Shown here one piece after another: positions 47,201-61,309 of a DNA stretch of 64,000 bases. Below the pieces are notes generated by a model that was not told the DNA's origin, did no database searches, and saw nothing but the letters and a program-made list of their open reading frames with translations. This DNA comes from Sarcophilus harrisii (lineage: Eukaryota > Chordata > Mammalia > Dasyuromorphia > Dasyuridae): the NCBI RefSeq assembly GCF_902635505.1, contig NC_045426.1:675833087-675897086 (forward strand), given 5' to 3'. The translations under genes and the position numbers were made by a program. Each line of letters opens with the position of its first letter. Position 1 is the stretch's first letter.

Positions 47201-50200
47201 CTTTTGGATGTACATGCAGAAAGAGCTTCAGAGCTTAGCACAGTGTCTGGTGTATAATGAGCACTTAACAAATGTTTATTGATTGACTGATTGATTGAAG
47301 AGACTCAGGGGACTCTCTGGGATGTACCTTCAACTTCTCTAGCTTGAATCTTGATTGCCCAGAGGATACTACAGAACTCTGTTTCTGGATCCCTTGCAGG
47401 ATTTCTTCTCCCATCAGTCCTACCCCAGACATCGCATCGCCGCTATCGATCCCATCAATATCTCTATTTCCCAACAGTACATTCTCAGGGGCCCTGGCTT
47501 TTGCTGTTGGCCCATTTACCGTGCGCTTATAAGAACTACCAGGCTTTCTTATCTATGCTGTATCCAAAGCCTTCTCTCTGTGTTGTCTCCTAATGAGAAC
47601 GTGAGGTCTTTGGAAGCAGGGATCGTTTAGTTTGCTATTTATATTTTCACTGCTCATTTACAGGGCCTGACACATCTTAAGTGCTTAAAATATGTTTTTC
47701 AATTCCTTTCCTTGCCTGTGTGAACATGAATTTACAGAGGTGGTGAAAGAATATGGGTGTATTTTAAATTTATAGGCAGATGTGTGTCTGGCAAAAGGCA
47801 ACAAAATGGAAACGAAGGAGGTTTTTTGGGCCCGTTGTGGGCTTCCTTAAGCATGTGGGCTAAGTATGGGGAACCAGGGTTCCCGGTATAAATGGCGCAA
47901 ACATAGGCTTTCTTATGCCTTATGGAGTTACTATGGATTCCTCGGGACTATGAGGGATCCATGTGGCCTCTTCAGATTATAGAGGTAGATTTGGGATCCC
48001 TGAGCTACAGTTGCTCCTTACCTGAGGATCGGAAAGTCCAGGCTTCATCATCATCAAAGTGAGTATCTCCAGCAGTGTGGTGATCTCCGGGAAAGAAGGC
48101 ATGGGCCACGGTGCCCCCAGGGCCATCGAAGGGGTACCCATCGTTGTGGTCTGCTTTGGAGAAGTCAATCTGGATGTCGGCGTTGCTCCCCGCTACCTCG
48201 TGGAAGTTGAGCGGCGTGATGTCACTCCACACCTTTAGGGCATAGTACATGAGTGCCCGGACTGTGTCCCGGCCCAGGGAGGAATCCCGTGGGAATGTAC
48301 GGACCCTATTAGAGAGCAGAGAGTGGGCAAAGCCTGAGTACAATTTGCTTCTGACCTGATCTTACCCAAGTCAGAGGGGCTAAAGCCACAGTGAAGGGGT
48401 TTCACTCCCTTAAAGCAAAACTATTGACCTCTCTTGGCTTTGCATGTCAGGGTAGGGACCCTGTTACCTCCTCATTCTCTCTCCTTTCCCATATCAGGAA
48501 TGTAATGTGGAGAATTCTAACTGTCCACTCTTGGGAAGGTGCTGTCTCAGGAGGTAGTGGGTTCCCCTCACTGGAAACCTTCAAACAAGAGTTGGTGTTG
48601 GATGACTTCCTCCTCTCCATACTGTGTTTGTTTGTTTGTTTTTAATAATAGGTTTTGATTTTTCAAAATACATGCAAAGATAGTTTTCAACATTCACCCT
48701 TGCAAAATCTTCTGTTCCAATTTTTTCCCCTTCCTCCCCTAGGCAGCAAGTAATCCTAAATAGGTTAAATGTGCAATTCTTCTAAACATATTTCCACATT
48801 TATCATGCTGTGCAAGAAAAATAAGATCCAAAAGGGAAAAAAAATGAGAAAGAAAAAGACAAGCAAGCAAACAACAACAAAAAGGTGAAAACACTATGTT
48901 GTGATCCGCATTCAATCCCCATAGTCCTTTCTCTAGGTGCAGGTGGCTCTCTCCATCACAAGTCTATTGGAACTGACCTGAATCACATCATCGTTGAAAA
49001 GAACCGTGTCTATCAAAATTGATCATTGGATGACAAATTGTTGGATGTATGATAAAAGGAATTAAGAAATAGCAAGGTATAGGACATAAGACACTAGACT
49101 TTATATGAGGAAGACCTGAGTTAATCTTTTTTTTTTTTTTTTTTTTGAGGCAATTGGGGTTAAGTGACTTGTCCAGGGTCACACACAGCCAGGAGATGTT
49201 AAGTATCTGATTCAAATTTGAACTCGGGTCCTCCTGACTTCAGGGCTGGTGCTCTATCCACTGCGCCACCTAGCTGCCTCACCTGGGTTAAATTTTGATT
49301 CAGATATATACTAGTGACTTTGGACAAGTCACTTAAAGAAAAAAACCTCACTGTGCCTCGGTTTTCTTATCTGTAAATGGAGGAAGGGGCTGAGCTTGAA
49401 GGTTTTTGAGACATTTATCTCTGAAGTTTATCATTTATTCATGAATTCTAGGTCAGCTACAGGTTAGACTAGATAGCTTCCCCAGTCTCTTTCCAACTAT
49501 AAGACTGTTTCATACTAGCTTAGAAATTGCAGATCCTATGGGGTGACCAAGTAGTGGTAGAGTGAAGACCAGAGTTCAAATGTGACCTCAGACACTAATC
49601 TAGCGTGTTACCCTGAGCAAGTCACTTAACTGTTTGCCTCAATTTCCTCATCCATAAAATTAGAGAAAATGGCAGACCACTTCATTATCCCTGCCAAGAA
49701 AACCCCAAAGCGGGTCATGAAGAGTCAGACAGGACTGAACAACAACAAAAGATTTAGAGCAAAATGGGATTTTAAATGTCATCTGGTCCAAATCCCCTTG
49801 AGGAAATTGAGGTCCAGGGAGGTATGTGATGTGCCCAACATCAAATTAGTAGTAAGAGGCAGAGGGAGGATTCAAACTCGGGTCCTCTCACTCCAAATCA
49901 AGGACTATTTCCACTATATCATGTTGTCTCATGGGAATGCTGAATCAGATGTGTGCCATGGACAGAACCAGGGACAATAGAACACAGTTTCAAATGTAAG
50001 GAAACACTTGGAGCGGTCCCCAGGCAGAGCTGCTGTGTCTGGAGGAAGTGATTCCCTTTGTCTGGAAGTCTTCCAGCAGAGACTGATGACCACTTCTCAA
50101 GGGAAGGTTGTGGAAGGGATTGGGATTCAAGTGCAGTTTGTCTTGGGCAGTGGCTGAGGAGTCTTCCAGCTCTGACAGGCTGTGATGCTGGGACAGAGAA

Positions 50201-52309
50201 ATCTCCAGATGCCATAAATGCCCCCCAAAGTTTCTCCTCAAATATGGGAGGGAGGGGAGAGAAAAGGGGCTCAGGGAATCGGGGTATGCAGGAGGTGTGG
50301 AAGAGGACCCTGGAGAAATTGGGTCATTTAGACTCAAGATAAGATGGTTTCTTTTAATATTATATAATCAAAATGATTCATTTTACATTTCATAATTCTC
50401 GCTGCATCTTGTTTGGGCCCAAGTTCTTCTCTCCCCTATAACGGAGTGTTTACCATCTCGGGGATGGGAGAGAGCTGAAGAGGGAGGGAGCCCTAGAATT
50501 CCATAGAATCTGGAATTCAAAACTTAAAAAAATGTTAGAAATTGTTTTAATGTGTGACTGGGGGGAAAGATCAAACATTATTTTTAAAAAATGGAAAAAA
50601 AAGAGAAAGATGATTTCTAAAGTTCCTTTCATCCTTATTAATCTATGAGACCCAGATTTCTTGCTAGTCTGGGTGTAAGCTTAGGAGGGATGAGTGGTAC
50701 CCGAGGCTGGGATTGAGTCTTTATAGGGTTATTCATTGATCCTATTTTTCACAGAGGTGCTAGGGGAATGGACCCAAACTCAGATCCAGCTTCACCCCTG
50801 CTTAGTTCAACTTAAATGGGAGATGGGAGTCCCTGATGGAGACTCTAGGGCTCTCCTACTTGTGGCCCTATTCTAAGATTCACAGTCATTTTCAGGTCCT
50901 GCCCATTCTGTGGCAAGGGATAGTACCACTCATGAATATCTGTAACCCCAGAGCCTTCCATAGGGCACCACTTTCTTAAAAACTCTCCTGTTAACTGTGC
51001 CCAAAGGGCCATCAAACTGAGCATCCCTTTTGATCCCACAATGTCTCTTCTGAGGCTGCATCCCAAAGAGATCATAAAGGAGGGAAAGGGACGCACATGG
51101 TCTTCTCCTATTAGAATATAAGCTCTCTGAAGGCAGACACCATGTTTGTTTGCATTTGTCTGCTTAATGCCTGATACAGTATGTGATCTATAATGGGTTA
51201 ATAAATGCTTATTCATTCTTTCTCTTCCTCGGAAGATCATAGGTTTAGAGTTGTGAGGGACCTTTAAGATCCCACCAATTTCAATTCAGTTTATGCTTGA
51301 GGAAATTGAAGGCAGAGAGGTGAGGTGATTCTCCCACATGGGTTGTAAAGGGCAGTCAGAAATTGAACTCAAATCTGGCCCTCTTTCGCTTGAACCAAAG
51401 GGGCTGAATTTCCATGATCTTAGGCAGTGACTAATTTTTTCTGTATTGGGAAAGGGCTTTTTTGAGCTAAGGGACTATTCCGGCCCAACTCTCCCATCGT
51501 ACAGATGAAGAAATTGAGGTCATCACAAAGCAGGCTAGAGGATTTGAATCCAAATCCAGTGCTGAGCCTACTGCCCCAGGCTCCCTCCACAGAACAGGCT
51601 TCCTCTGATCCAGGGAGGGGTCAGATTCCCATTCTGTCAGAGCCCCCTTCCCCCTTCAGAGACTGATTCCTCCAGGTGGGAAGGGAATCAGGCCTTGCCT
51701 TAATAAGCTGCTTCCTGACACCTTTGGATGACTGCCGGTTCCATCCTTCCTCTGGCCTCCACTCAAAGTATTCCATTTCCAGATTAATTTAATGCAGCTT
51801 CACCTAATGAACGAATTGGCTTCCAAGGGCCTCAGCCAGGTCTTGTAGTCATCATTTGGCAGACACCATGAGAGGGCCATAGCCTGGGGGAGCCCGGGCT
51901 GGGAAGGCGGGTATCTTCAAAGGTCTGAGGCCTGGGGAGACTGGGAGGAAAGGGGCTCAAGGGGCTATTTTGAACCTCCAGACTGGCTAATCTATAAAAA
52001 GATTATAGGATGGTGTGTTGGGTCTTGAGGAAGGAGGCAGTGGAATCTAGATGGCGGGAGAATTGAGTTTATTTGAGGCTAAGCTGGGCCTGTTTTCCAA
52101 AAAAGGACTGCAGAGGAGGGGATTTGGAGGACGTCTGGGGTCATTCCCTTTCTCCCCTCACTTCCCCCAGCTGAAACCGTATTCAAAGTCTGTATTAGCT
52201 TCTTCCTGTCCCAAGTCACCAAGGGAAAAAATTAGGTCCAGATTTTCCAAGACAAGTTTCACCTGCCCCAAATACCTCCTAATCCATTATTATAGACATA
52301 AGGAGCCAG

Positions 52310-52353
<44 letters not shown>

Positions 52354-55300
52354 TTATTCAGTCATTCAATCAACATTTATTAAGCTAACTCACAAGCAGA
52401 GATCATTATGCAAGGTATATTTGGGTTGCAGGGAGATGCAGATGAAATGGGAGCCTTGCCCAGGCTGGAGATAAGATGCAAAAACAGATACAGAATCCCA
52501 GAGTCTTAGTGTTGAAAGGGTTGTCGATCAATAGATATCAGACAGTCTATCACTACATATTTATCATGGCCTAGCTCTGGGCCTGGTGTTGGGGCCAGGG
52601 GATGGGGACACGGAAGCAAAGGTGAGATAGTCCTCGAGCTCAAGAATCTCCTCTATATTCTACCTAACATGTATTTATTTGTTTAAATAATAGTTTTTGA
52701 TTTTCAAAATATTGCAAAAATGGTTTTCAACAGTCACCTTGCAAAACCTTGTGCTGCAAATTTTTCTCCCTCCCTTCCTTAGACAGCAAGCAATCCAATG
52801 TATTGACATGTATTTATTATTCAGCTTTTGCCTAAAAGCTTCTGATAATGATAAGCAACTAGGTGGTGTATTGGATAGGGCACTGGACCTGAGTTCAAAT
52901 CTGCTCTCAGATGTAACCCTGCTAGGTGACTCTGATTTTCTGTCTGTCTCAGTTGTCCCATTTGCTAAACGGGCATAAGAATGGCAGCATCTACCTCTCA
53001 GGAGTGTCGTGAAGACGAAATAGGATAATATTTGTAATTTGTTGTTCAGTTGTATCCAACTCTCTGTGACTTGGCAAAGGTACTGGAATGGCTTTCCCTC
53101 TCCTCATTTTACAGATGAGGAAACTGAGGCAAATAGGGTCAAATGACATAACTAGTAGGTAGCTTCCTGATTCCAGCTCCAATTCTCTATCCATTGAACC
53201 ACCTAGCTGCCTTAATATTTGTAAAATGCTTTGTTGGTCTTAAAGTGTCACATAAACACTAGCCATTAATGAAAGGGAACTTTTAGACTTCTCATTCCAC
53301 TTTGGGTAGTTCTTACCACTAGGAAGAACTGACATCAAGCTTACATTTGGCTCTGGGTCCCTTCCCTTCCTTGAGTCTCCAAGCCTAAACCTTCCTCCAT
53401 GGGACATTTTCCAAATCTTTGAAGACAGATCCTTTCAGTAGGAATCATTGAATAATAAATGAACAAATAAACTTATTAAAGGCCTACTAAGAGTCAGACA
53501 CAGTGGGTGTAAGTAGGGAGAATATGAAGCAGGAGATGAGTCAGTTCCTGCCCTCAAATAGCTGACATTATAATAGGGAATAGAGACAGACATTACAATG
53601 AGATCATCTATCCAGAGCTGGAAGAGATTCACAAGGTCATTCAGTTCTGTCTCCTCATTTTACAGGCAAGAAAAATGAGACCCAAGGTCAAATAGAGAAT
53701 AGAACAGGTAGAATTTGAACCCTGAACCTCAGATTCCAGAATTGGCTTTATCTCTGTTGTATTACAGAAAAAAATCAGAAGAATGGTACCTGTGAAGTTA
53801 AAAATGAGAATATTTGATACTAGTGGGTGGTCAACAGGGCCTCAGATTGCACAGTGATCAAGGAGGATAAAGACTTTAAAAAATCCCCAAACTTCTGCAT
53901 TTCTTGGGTTTTTGGTGACCTTTGAGAGAGCTGTTTCAGGACAATGGTGAATGAAATGGGTTGAGGAGAAAGTGAGGAAGAGGAGGTATTGGGTGTAAAA
54001 AAGTATTGCCAGTGAAGGGAAAGGAGAGAGCTGGGGTGTTAGCTGAATGGGATCAAGGGAAGGATTTTTTTTTTCAAGGACTGGAGAAACTTCAGCGTGT
54101 TTGTAGGCAGAGAGGAAGGAGTCAGGAGAGATTGGATATGTCGGAAGGATGGATGGCCCAATGTCTTGAAAGAGGAGGGAGCGAGGGAGGGAGATAGCAG
54201 TTACAAGACAGAGAGATCCGTCTTGATGAGAAATCTCTTAGTTTGTGACTGGAAGGAAGGGGAGAAAGGATACTGAGAAGGTTTGAGGGATGGAAGAACG
54301 AGGGAGATGGATGCCTTCAGGCTGAGGCGGGACAATTGGAAGGGCTTGGTGGTGGAGGGTTTGAGGAAAGAGATGGGTGGATAGATGCACCCAGAGACAC
54401 ACAGGTAGGGATGTGGCTTAACACGTACTCAGTAAGGACATCATTAGGGACATGCACTTGTAGGGACGCTGATGATAAAAATAATAACGACCACAATGAT
54501 AATGATAGCTTGTAATTAACATTTATATGCTACCTACTATGTGCTAATCATTTTACAGATACCATCTTACTTGATCCTTATAATAATCATGGGAGGTAGG
54601 TGCTATTGTTATTTTCTAATAGTTTTACAGGTGAGGAAACTGAGACAAAGGTTAGATTACTTGCCCGGGGTCACCGGTATCAGAGGCTGGATTTGAACTC
54701 GCGTTTAGTGCGCTATCCATTGCACCATTGCCAGAACATGCCGACCCATGGATACCACCGGCCCCAGATGTGAGTGGCCCTGGAAGGCGGTGGGGACCGT
54801 AAAGGACCCCCGGTCACCCTGCTGGGGCTGAGGCCTCTGCCTTGGGGAGAGGAGCTTGGGACGCACATACCTCCAGGACAGATTTCTCTTGTTCCATTTG
54901 GTTAGGGCAGGGGTAGTCCGCTTCCTCCGGGCCCCAGGTACAGCCAGGTCTGGTAGAGAACAGCGTGGTGTCTTCATCAGCTTGAGGGTTGCCTCATCTA
55001 TGTGGAAGGCAGTGGGGAGGGGAGCAGAGGTCAGGAGCCCAGGCAGTCCCCCAGGTGGCTCTTTTTACCCAACATGGGCTTGAGGGTCCTTTCCCCAGCC
55101 TCTTAGCTCTTGCCTCCTTCCCCCATCCTGAGCATCCTCCCTCTGTCCTAGAGGAGATCCTGATATTCCATCCCTTATGCTTGCACATCTGGGGATGATG
55201 TCTCTATCTGGTACATATGTGTCTAAGGCAGGCCTTAGGATGGGGCCGGATCCTCCCCTCTGTGCCTCCAGGGGCATCCTGGTGAGCTTCTGGTGAGCTT

Positions 55301-58300
55301 CCCCAGCCCTGTCCAGTCAAAATGACCCTAGGAGACCCTAGGAGAAGAGCTGGTTCTACAGGCCACGGCCTTCCTCATCACTTCCCTCATTTTCTTTTTT
55401 CCTAAAGCAATTGGGGGTAAGTGACTTGCCCAGGATCACACAGGTAGGAAATGACCAGATTTGAACTCGGGTCCTCCTGACTTCAGGGCCGGTGCGCTAT
55501 CCACTGCACCATCTAGCTGCCCCAACTTCCCTCATTTTATTGGGGAGGAAAATAAGAATGGCCTTGCTCAGGGACGCACAAGTCAGAAATGGCAGAGCTG
55601 GAATTTGAACTCTGGTCTTCTAAATGAAAAGAAAACTAATATTTCTAAAGTGCTTTAAAGTAAATTCCCATCACTGCCAGGAAGATTCTCTTGACATTTT
55701 AAAGAAGGAGAAATCAGGGCCCAAGAGATTAAGTGACTTGCCCATCGTTACCCAGAAAGTCCTTATTAGAGTTAGTATTTGAATCCAGTGACTCCGGGTC
55801 CAAGCCTTCTCTCCACTACGTAAAGTTGCCTCACCTGGACTCAATGTCCTTTCCATTCCCTCCCCCAGGAGCGGAGCAGCTCCTGGAAAGCAGGGCCCCC
55901 TGCACTGACGGCTGGCTGCCCTTGGTCCACATCTTGGGCCCCCTCTCCCTAGCCCCCTGCCCCTCTGCTTTCTCAATCACCCCAAATTTGTGGGGAAGAT
56001 CAAAGCCAGGCAGGGCAGGGGTTCATGTTGAGCACTTATGGCAATCATTTCCTAAAGATCTATGGTGAGAAAATATTAACAAAAGCCAGCGGAATGCAAC
56101 TTTTAAAGCAAATTAATTAAAAGATACGATTTACAAGAAGCAGGGTAATGAACTTTTCCCTCTCTCATCTTTGCAGATGCCCAACAGCAAATCAGGAGGC
56201 ACTGAACCGTGGCTGAGGCTGCTCCTCCTGGAGCTTGGGATAAGTTTGGAGGAAAAGAAAAAGATTTAATTAGCAATCTGCTGGGCTCCTGGATCTGGGG
56301 ATGGAGTGGGATCAGGCATCAAAATCTGGGGTGAACAAACCCTGAATCCTAGATTTACACCTACAAGGGACCTTTATTTACAAAGGGAAACTGAGGCTCA
56401 TAAAGGTTATACCATCATGAGAGTGAATAGTTAGCACTGATGTGTCACTTTTAAGTTTGCAAGGCATTTTACTAATATAATTTTTTTTTTAAATTTTGGA
56501 AATAACCTTATTACCCTCATTTTATGGCAGGTAGAGGTAAAGACTTGCCCAGTAGTGTACAACTAACTAGGAAGTGTTCTGAATCTGGATTTGAACTCAG
56601 TACATCCCAACTCTGAGCCGAGAGCTATATTAAAAACTCCACCACCTGGCTATATTATAGATATATAACTGGAAAGGATCTGAGGTCACTGAGTCCAACC
56701 CTCCTTACTTACAGAGAACAAAATAGAGGTTCAAGGGGCTGCTAGGGCTCCTGGAGTCCAGAGGATCTGAGTTCAAATCCAGTTTCAGACTGTGTGACCC
56801 TGGGCAAGTCACTTAACCCTTAGTTTCCTCTTCCCTTTCCCCTCAAAAAAACCATCAAGGTTCTTGCAGGTCAGAAGAGCATAAATTTAAAGTTGAAGAG
56901 AACCTCAGAGGTCATTTCTTCTTATTTTGCAGAAATTTAAAGTTAAGGCCCAGGGTGATGAGTGACTCCCCCTGATGATCATGTAGGTAATAAGTGGTCC
57001 TGCAGTTCCCAGGGGAAGCTCAAAATCTGGGCAGAATTATAAAACCATGGATTTTTCATTATTATTGAGATTATTCATATTGTTTCTTCCTTTTTCTTTT
57101 ATAGAGGAGAACATCTAGGGGAAATGACCCAAACAGGATAATACAGGACTAAAGGGAGGGATGGCCTAGGGTGGAGAGAGGAGTTGGAAAGCAACACAAG
57201 GGTTAGAGAGAGCCTTGGACTGGGAGCCTAGAACTCTGAATCTAATACTGTCTGCTGCTCATCCGTGGCAGTGGGCCAGTCATACAACTTCTTGGAACCT
57301 CATTTAACTTCATCTGTCAAATGGGTACAATAATGCTCAACATGACTCTTTCAGGGATGTTGTAAGGAAAAAGGCTTTAAGGTAAACTGTCATTTTTATT
57401 TATAGGACTGGCTTCATTATTATTCAAGGACCTGCCTTTTCTCTAGAGGAAAGCAGACTCAGCATTTACTTAGAGAAATTATTTTCTCCAGGTTCTGCTA
57501 CATGGGTAGGAAGTATCTCAATCACAAGCCTGCCTTCCTACCCTCCAGCAAATCCAAAGCTTTCTATGGGCACAGTAGGTCAAGAAACACTGGGCTGGTG
57601 GGCGATCCTTGGGAAGCACCAGAAATCCTGTTTGATTTTGTGCCGGGAGAGACCCGAGTTTGAATCTTGCCTTTGGCACTTACTTATGAGCTCTGTGACG
57701 TTGGGGTAGTGACTGTACTTCCCAGAACCTTTGTTCACTCTTTTATTTAAGTCAATTTTTTTTCTATTGTGTCTGATTCTTTGTTCCATTTCTTGGCAAA
57801 GATACTGGGATGATTTGCCATTTCCTTCTCCGGCTCATTTTAGAGATGAGAAAACCGAGGTAAATAGGGTCACACAGCAAGTAAGTGTCTGAGGCCAGAT
57901 TTGAACTCAGGAAGATGAGCCTTCCCGACTCCAGCCATCCACTATGGCGCCCGCTCATCCATAAAATGGTGATAAAAATGCCAGTGGTACCCACCTCTGG
58001 TGGCTGAGGGGAGGCTTGATGAGATGGTAATGTATGGAGGGGACTTTTCACCTTTCATGCACTACGTGGAGAGAGACTATTTTTATTCCATCAGCGGATG
58101 CACTCACGGCCCTGCCAGGAGGGAGGGCAGGAAGAGCCCCTAGTCTTGTTCTGAAGAGGTCTGAAGCACAGTGAGCAAAGCTACAGAGGAAGACGGGCTC
58201 CATCTGAAGGACGACACCTTATTTCAAGCTAATAAAGTTGTCAGACTCCTGGTGAGCAGAGAGCCTTGGAGAAAATCAATGGGTCCCTGAGGACATTCAG

Positions 58301-61277
58301 AGGAAAAGAACATCCCTATCTATAAACACAGACTTCACCTCGAAGTATATCTCAATATCTGTCGATATTTCTTTACATAAATTGAGATGAATGACTCTTT
58401 GATAGATTCATCAGACTGATTCATAGAGCCTTTGAGCAGGGACTTTAAAGGTCATTCAGTCCAATAGTCTCATTTTACAGATGGAGAAACTGAGGCCCAG
58501 AAAGGAGAAGGGACATTTTCAAGTTCACAAAGAATTGAGTGGTTTGTGTTTCTCCCTCCATCCTTCTCCCTCCCTCCTTTCCTTCCTTCCTTTTTCCATC
58601 CCTCCCTTCCTTCCCTAATTCCTTCTTTCCTTCCCTCCCTTCTTTCATTTCTTCCTTCCTTCTTATCTTTTCCTTATTCCTTCTTTCTTCCTTCTCCTTC
58701 CTTCCCTTTCTCCCTGAACCACAATTGCCTTCTGATGTGGTAAAGTGGTGTATATCTCAACCCTCCTTATACCTTGGGTTCCTGGCTGGTCTACAAACAA
58801 AAGGCTCCATCTCTTGATTCTGGACATCCTCTCCATCTGTCCTCTATGCCTTGGTTAACTCTCCCTTCTCCACTCTGTCTATTGAACTCACTGGATTCCT
58901 TCAAGTCCCAACTAAAATCCAGCTCCTAAAGGAAATTTCTAACCCCTCTTTTTTTTTTTTAAATTATAACTTTTTATTGACAGAGCCCATGCCTGGGTAA
59001 TTTTTTTTACAACATTATCCCTTGCACTCACTTTTGTTCCGACTTTTCCCTTCCCTCCCTCCACCCCCTCCCCCAGATGGCAGCCAGTCTTATATATATT
59101 AAACATGTCTCTAACCCCTGTTAATTCCAGTCCCTTCCCTCTGTTAACTGTTACCTACTTATCCTGTATATAACTTGCTTGCACATATTTATTTACATGT
59201 TGTCTCCCCCATTAGGTTTTACGCTTCTTGAGGGCAGGGACTAGCTTTTGGCTCCTTTTGTATCCCCAGGGCTTAGCTTAGCACACAAAATGAGTCACTT
59301 TAAGAAATATTTACTAATTGATTGGGATGAAACTGAAAATATTAAGAAACAATATTTTCCTTTAAAACTAGTTTCCAGACTCCTGAGAAATGCCTCTTAG
59401 AAAGGTGTGTGATAATCAAAACATAAGGGGGAAAGACCCTTTGTTAGGCGAATGGATTAAGGGGAATAACCAAATTTAATCCTGCTCTGGTTCACATCAT
59501 GGCCTCCCCATCCACCCAAAGTACTCAGGGGAACTCTTCTCCACTGAAGAAAGGTTAAGATACTGGTGGAGGGAAGGCGATTTCTTTGTGTCACTCCAGG
59601 GCAAGAACAGAGGTCTGGGACTTGGTTGCTTAATTCTGGAATGTCAACCCAAAGATATCTTTTCCTTGATCAAGATCCTCAGATATGTTATCTGAAATCT
59701 TGATTCAGAGAAAATAATGTCAGAGGGCACGAGGTACTACGTCATTCTGGAGATGTGTTCTAACAAGCTCAAAATGAGCTGAAAAGCAATGATAAATTAA
59801 ATGAATGGGTAGCTATGTGGCTCGGTGGATAGAGTGTCAAGCCTGGAGTCAAAAAAAATCTGAGCTCAAATCCAGTTTCAGAAACTCATCAGCTGTGTGA
59901 CTCTGGTGGAAACACTTAAGCCTGCTTACCTTAGTTTCCTCATCTGTAAAATGAGCTGGAGAATAAATGGCAAACCACTCTACTGTCTTTCCCAAGAAAA
60001 CCCCAAATGGGTCATGAAGAGTTAAGATAGAACAACAAGAAAAAAACAAAACACTGAACAACAATAACACTAAGCAAAATTCATAAGGAGTGTGAACTAA
60101 GAGAGTTCACATTTATCTATATTACACTATTTTTGTTTAATGCATTTTACCTCAATTTTGTCTCTAGATACTACCATGAGTCTGTTTGTTTCAGCTGCAG
60201 TGACATCAATGCAGTGACCTTAATAATCTTGTTGTTTATTTATTTCAGTTATAACCCCATTTGGAGTTTTCTTGGAAAAGGTATTGGAGTGGTTTGTCAT
60301 TTTCTTTTCCAGTTCATTTTACAGATGGAGAAACTGAGATAAATTTGGGCTAAGTGACTTATCTAAGGTCACACAGCTAATTCGTGTCTAAGAGCAGTTT
60401 TGAACTCAGGAAGATGAGTTTTTCTGACTCCAAGCCCAGTGTTCTATCCACTTCGACACTGAGCGGTCTTCATTTTTCTAGGTAGCAACAGTCATTTATC
60501 TTCCACTAACTGGGACACTTCCTGAAGATAGCTTTTTCAGAAACACCAGTATCGTAGACGAGGGGTGGGTTTATGTATTATTATGGGGCAACGTCAACTC
60601 TGGGGTTGAATTGTCTTGGATTACAAATTGCATTGCTACAGAACTAGAAAAAAATCTTATTTGTACTAAAATGATAATGGTCTTACACTAAAAAACTATA
60701 CTTTAAGCATGTGAAGTTGGGATCCTTTGTGATGCATATGTACACATATATCTTTTTTAAAAAGCTTTTTATTTTCAAAACACACACATAGATAGTTTTC
60801 AGTATTCACCCCTGCAAAATCTTGTGTTCCAAATTATTTTCCCTCTCCTTCTCCCCACCCCCTCTCCTAGATGGCAAGTAATCCAATATATATAAATCTT
60901 TTGAAATATTGAAAGGAACACAGTACTTTATAGTCTTTATCATATCATGTTTTTAAAAATATTAAATATATTCCTGTTTATCTTTCTATGTTCTGTAGCT
61001 GTAAGAAGTGTTTCAAAAATATGTGAATGTATACAATAATAGTAAATGGTGTGATGCTGCATTGTGCAAAAATATGTGTTATATGTTCAATTTTGTTTGT
61101 GTGAGGAAAAATATTTAGAGCAGCTGAGGTAGCTTTGCCAATGGGGCACAAGTCCGGCAGGCCCTGGCAAGCTGGGAAGCTTCCAGCACGGCCTGAGAAG
61201 TAACTTGGCTAAGGGCAGAGGGCTCCACACCAGAGGCTGCCAGCCAAGTACTATTTTGTGTGTATGTGTGTGGGTGT

Positions 61278-61309
<32 letters not shown>

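Noticed and set aside
50845-51240. 131-codon minus-strand open frame
   Set aside because: Overlaps L1 ORF2-end and L2 3'-end fragments read on the wrong strand; no splice context.
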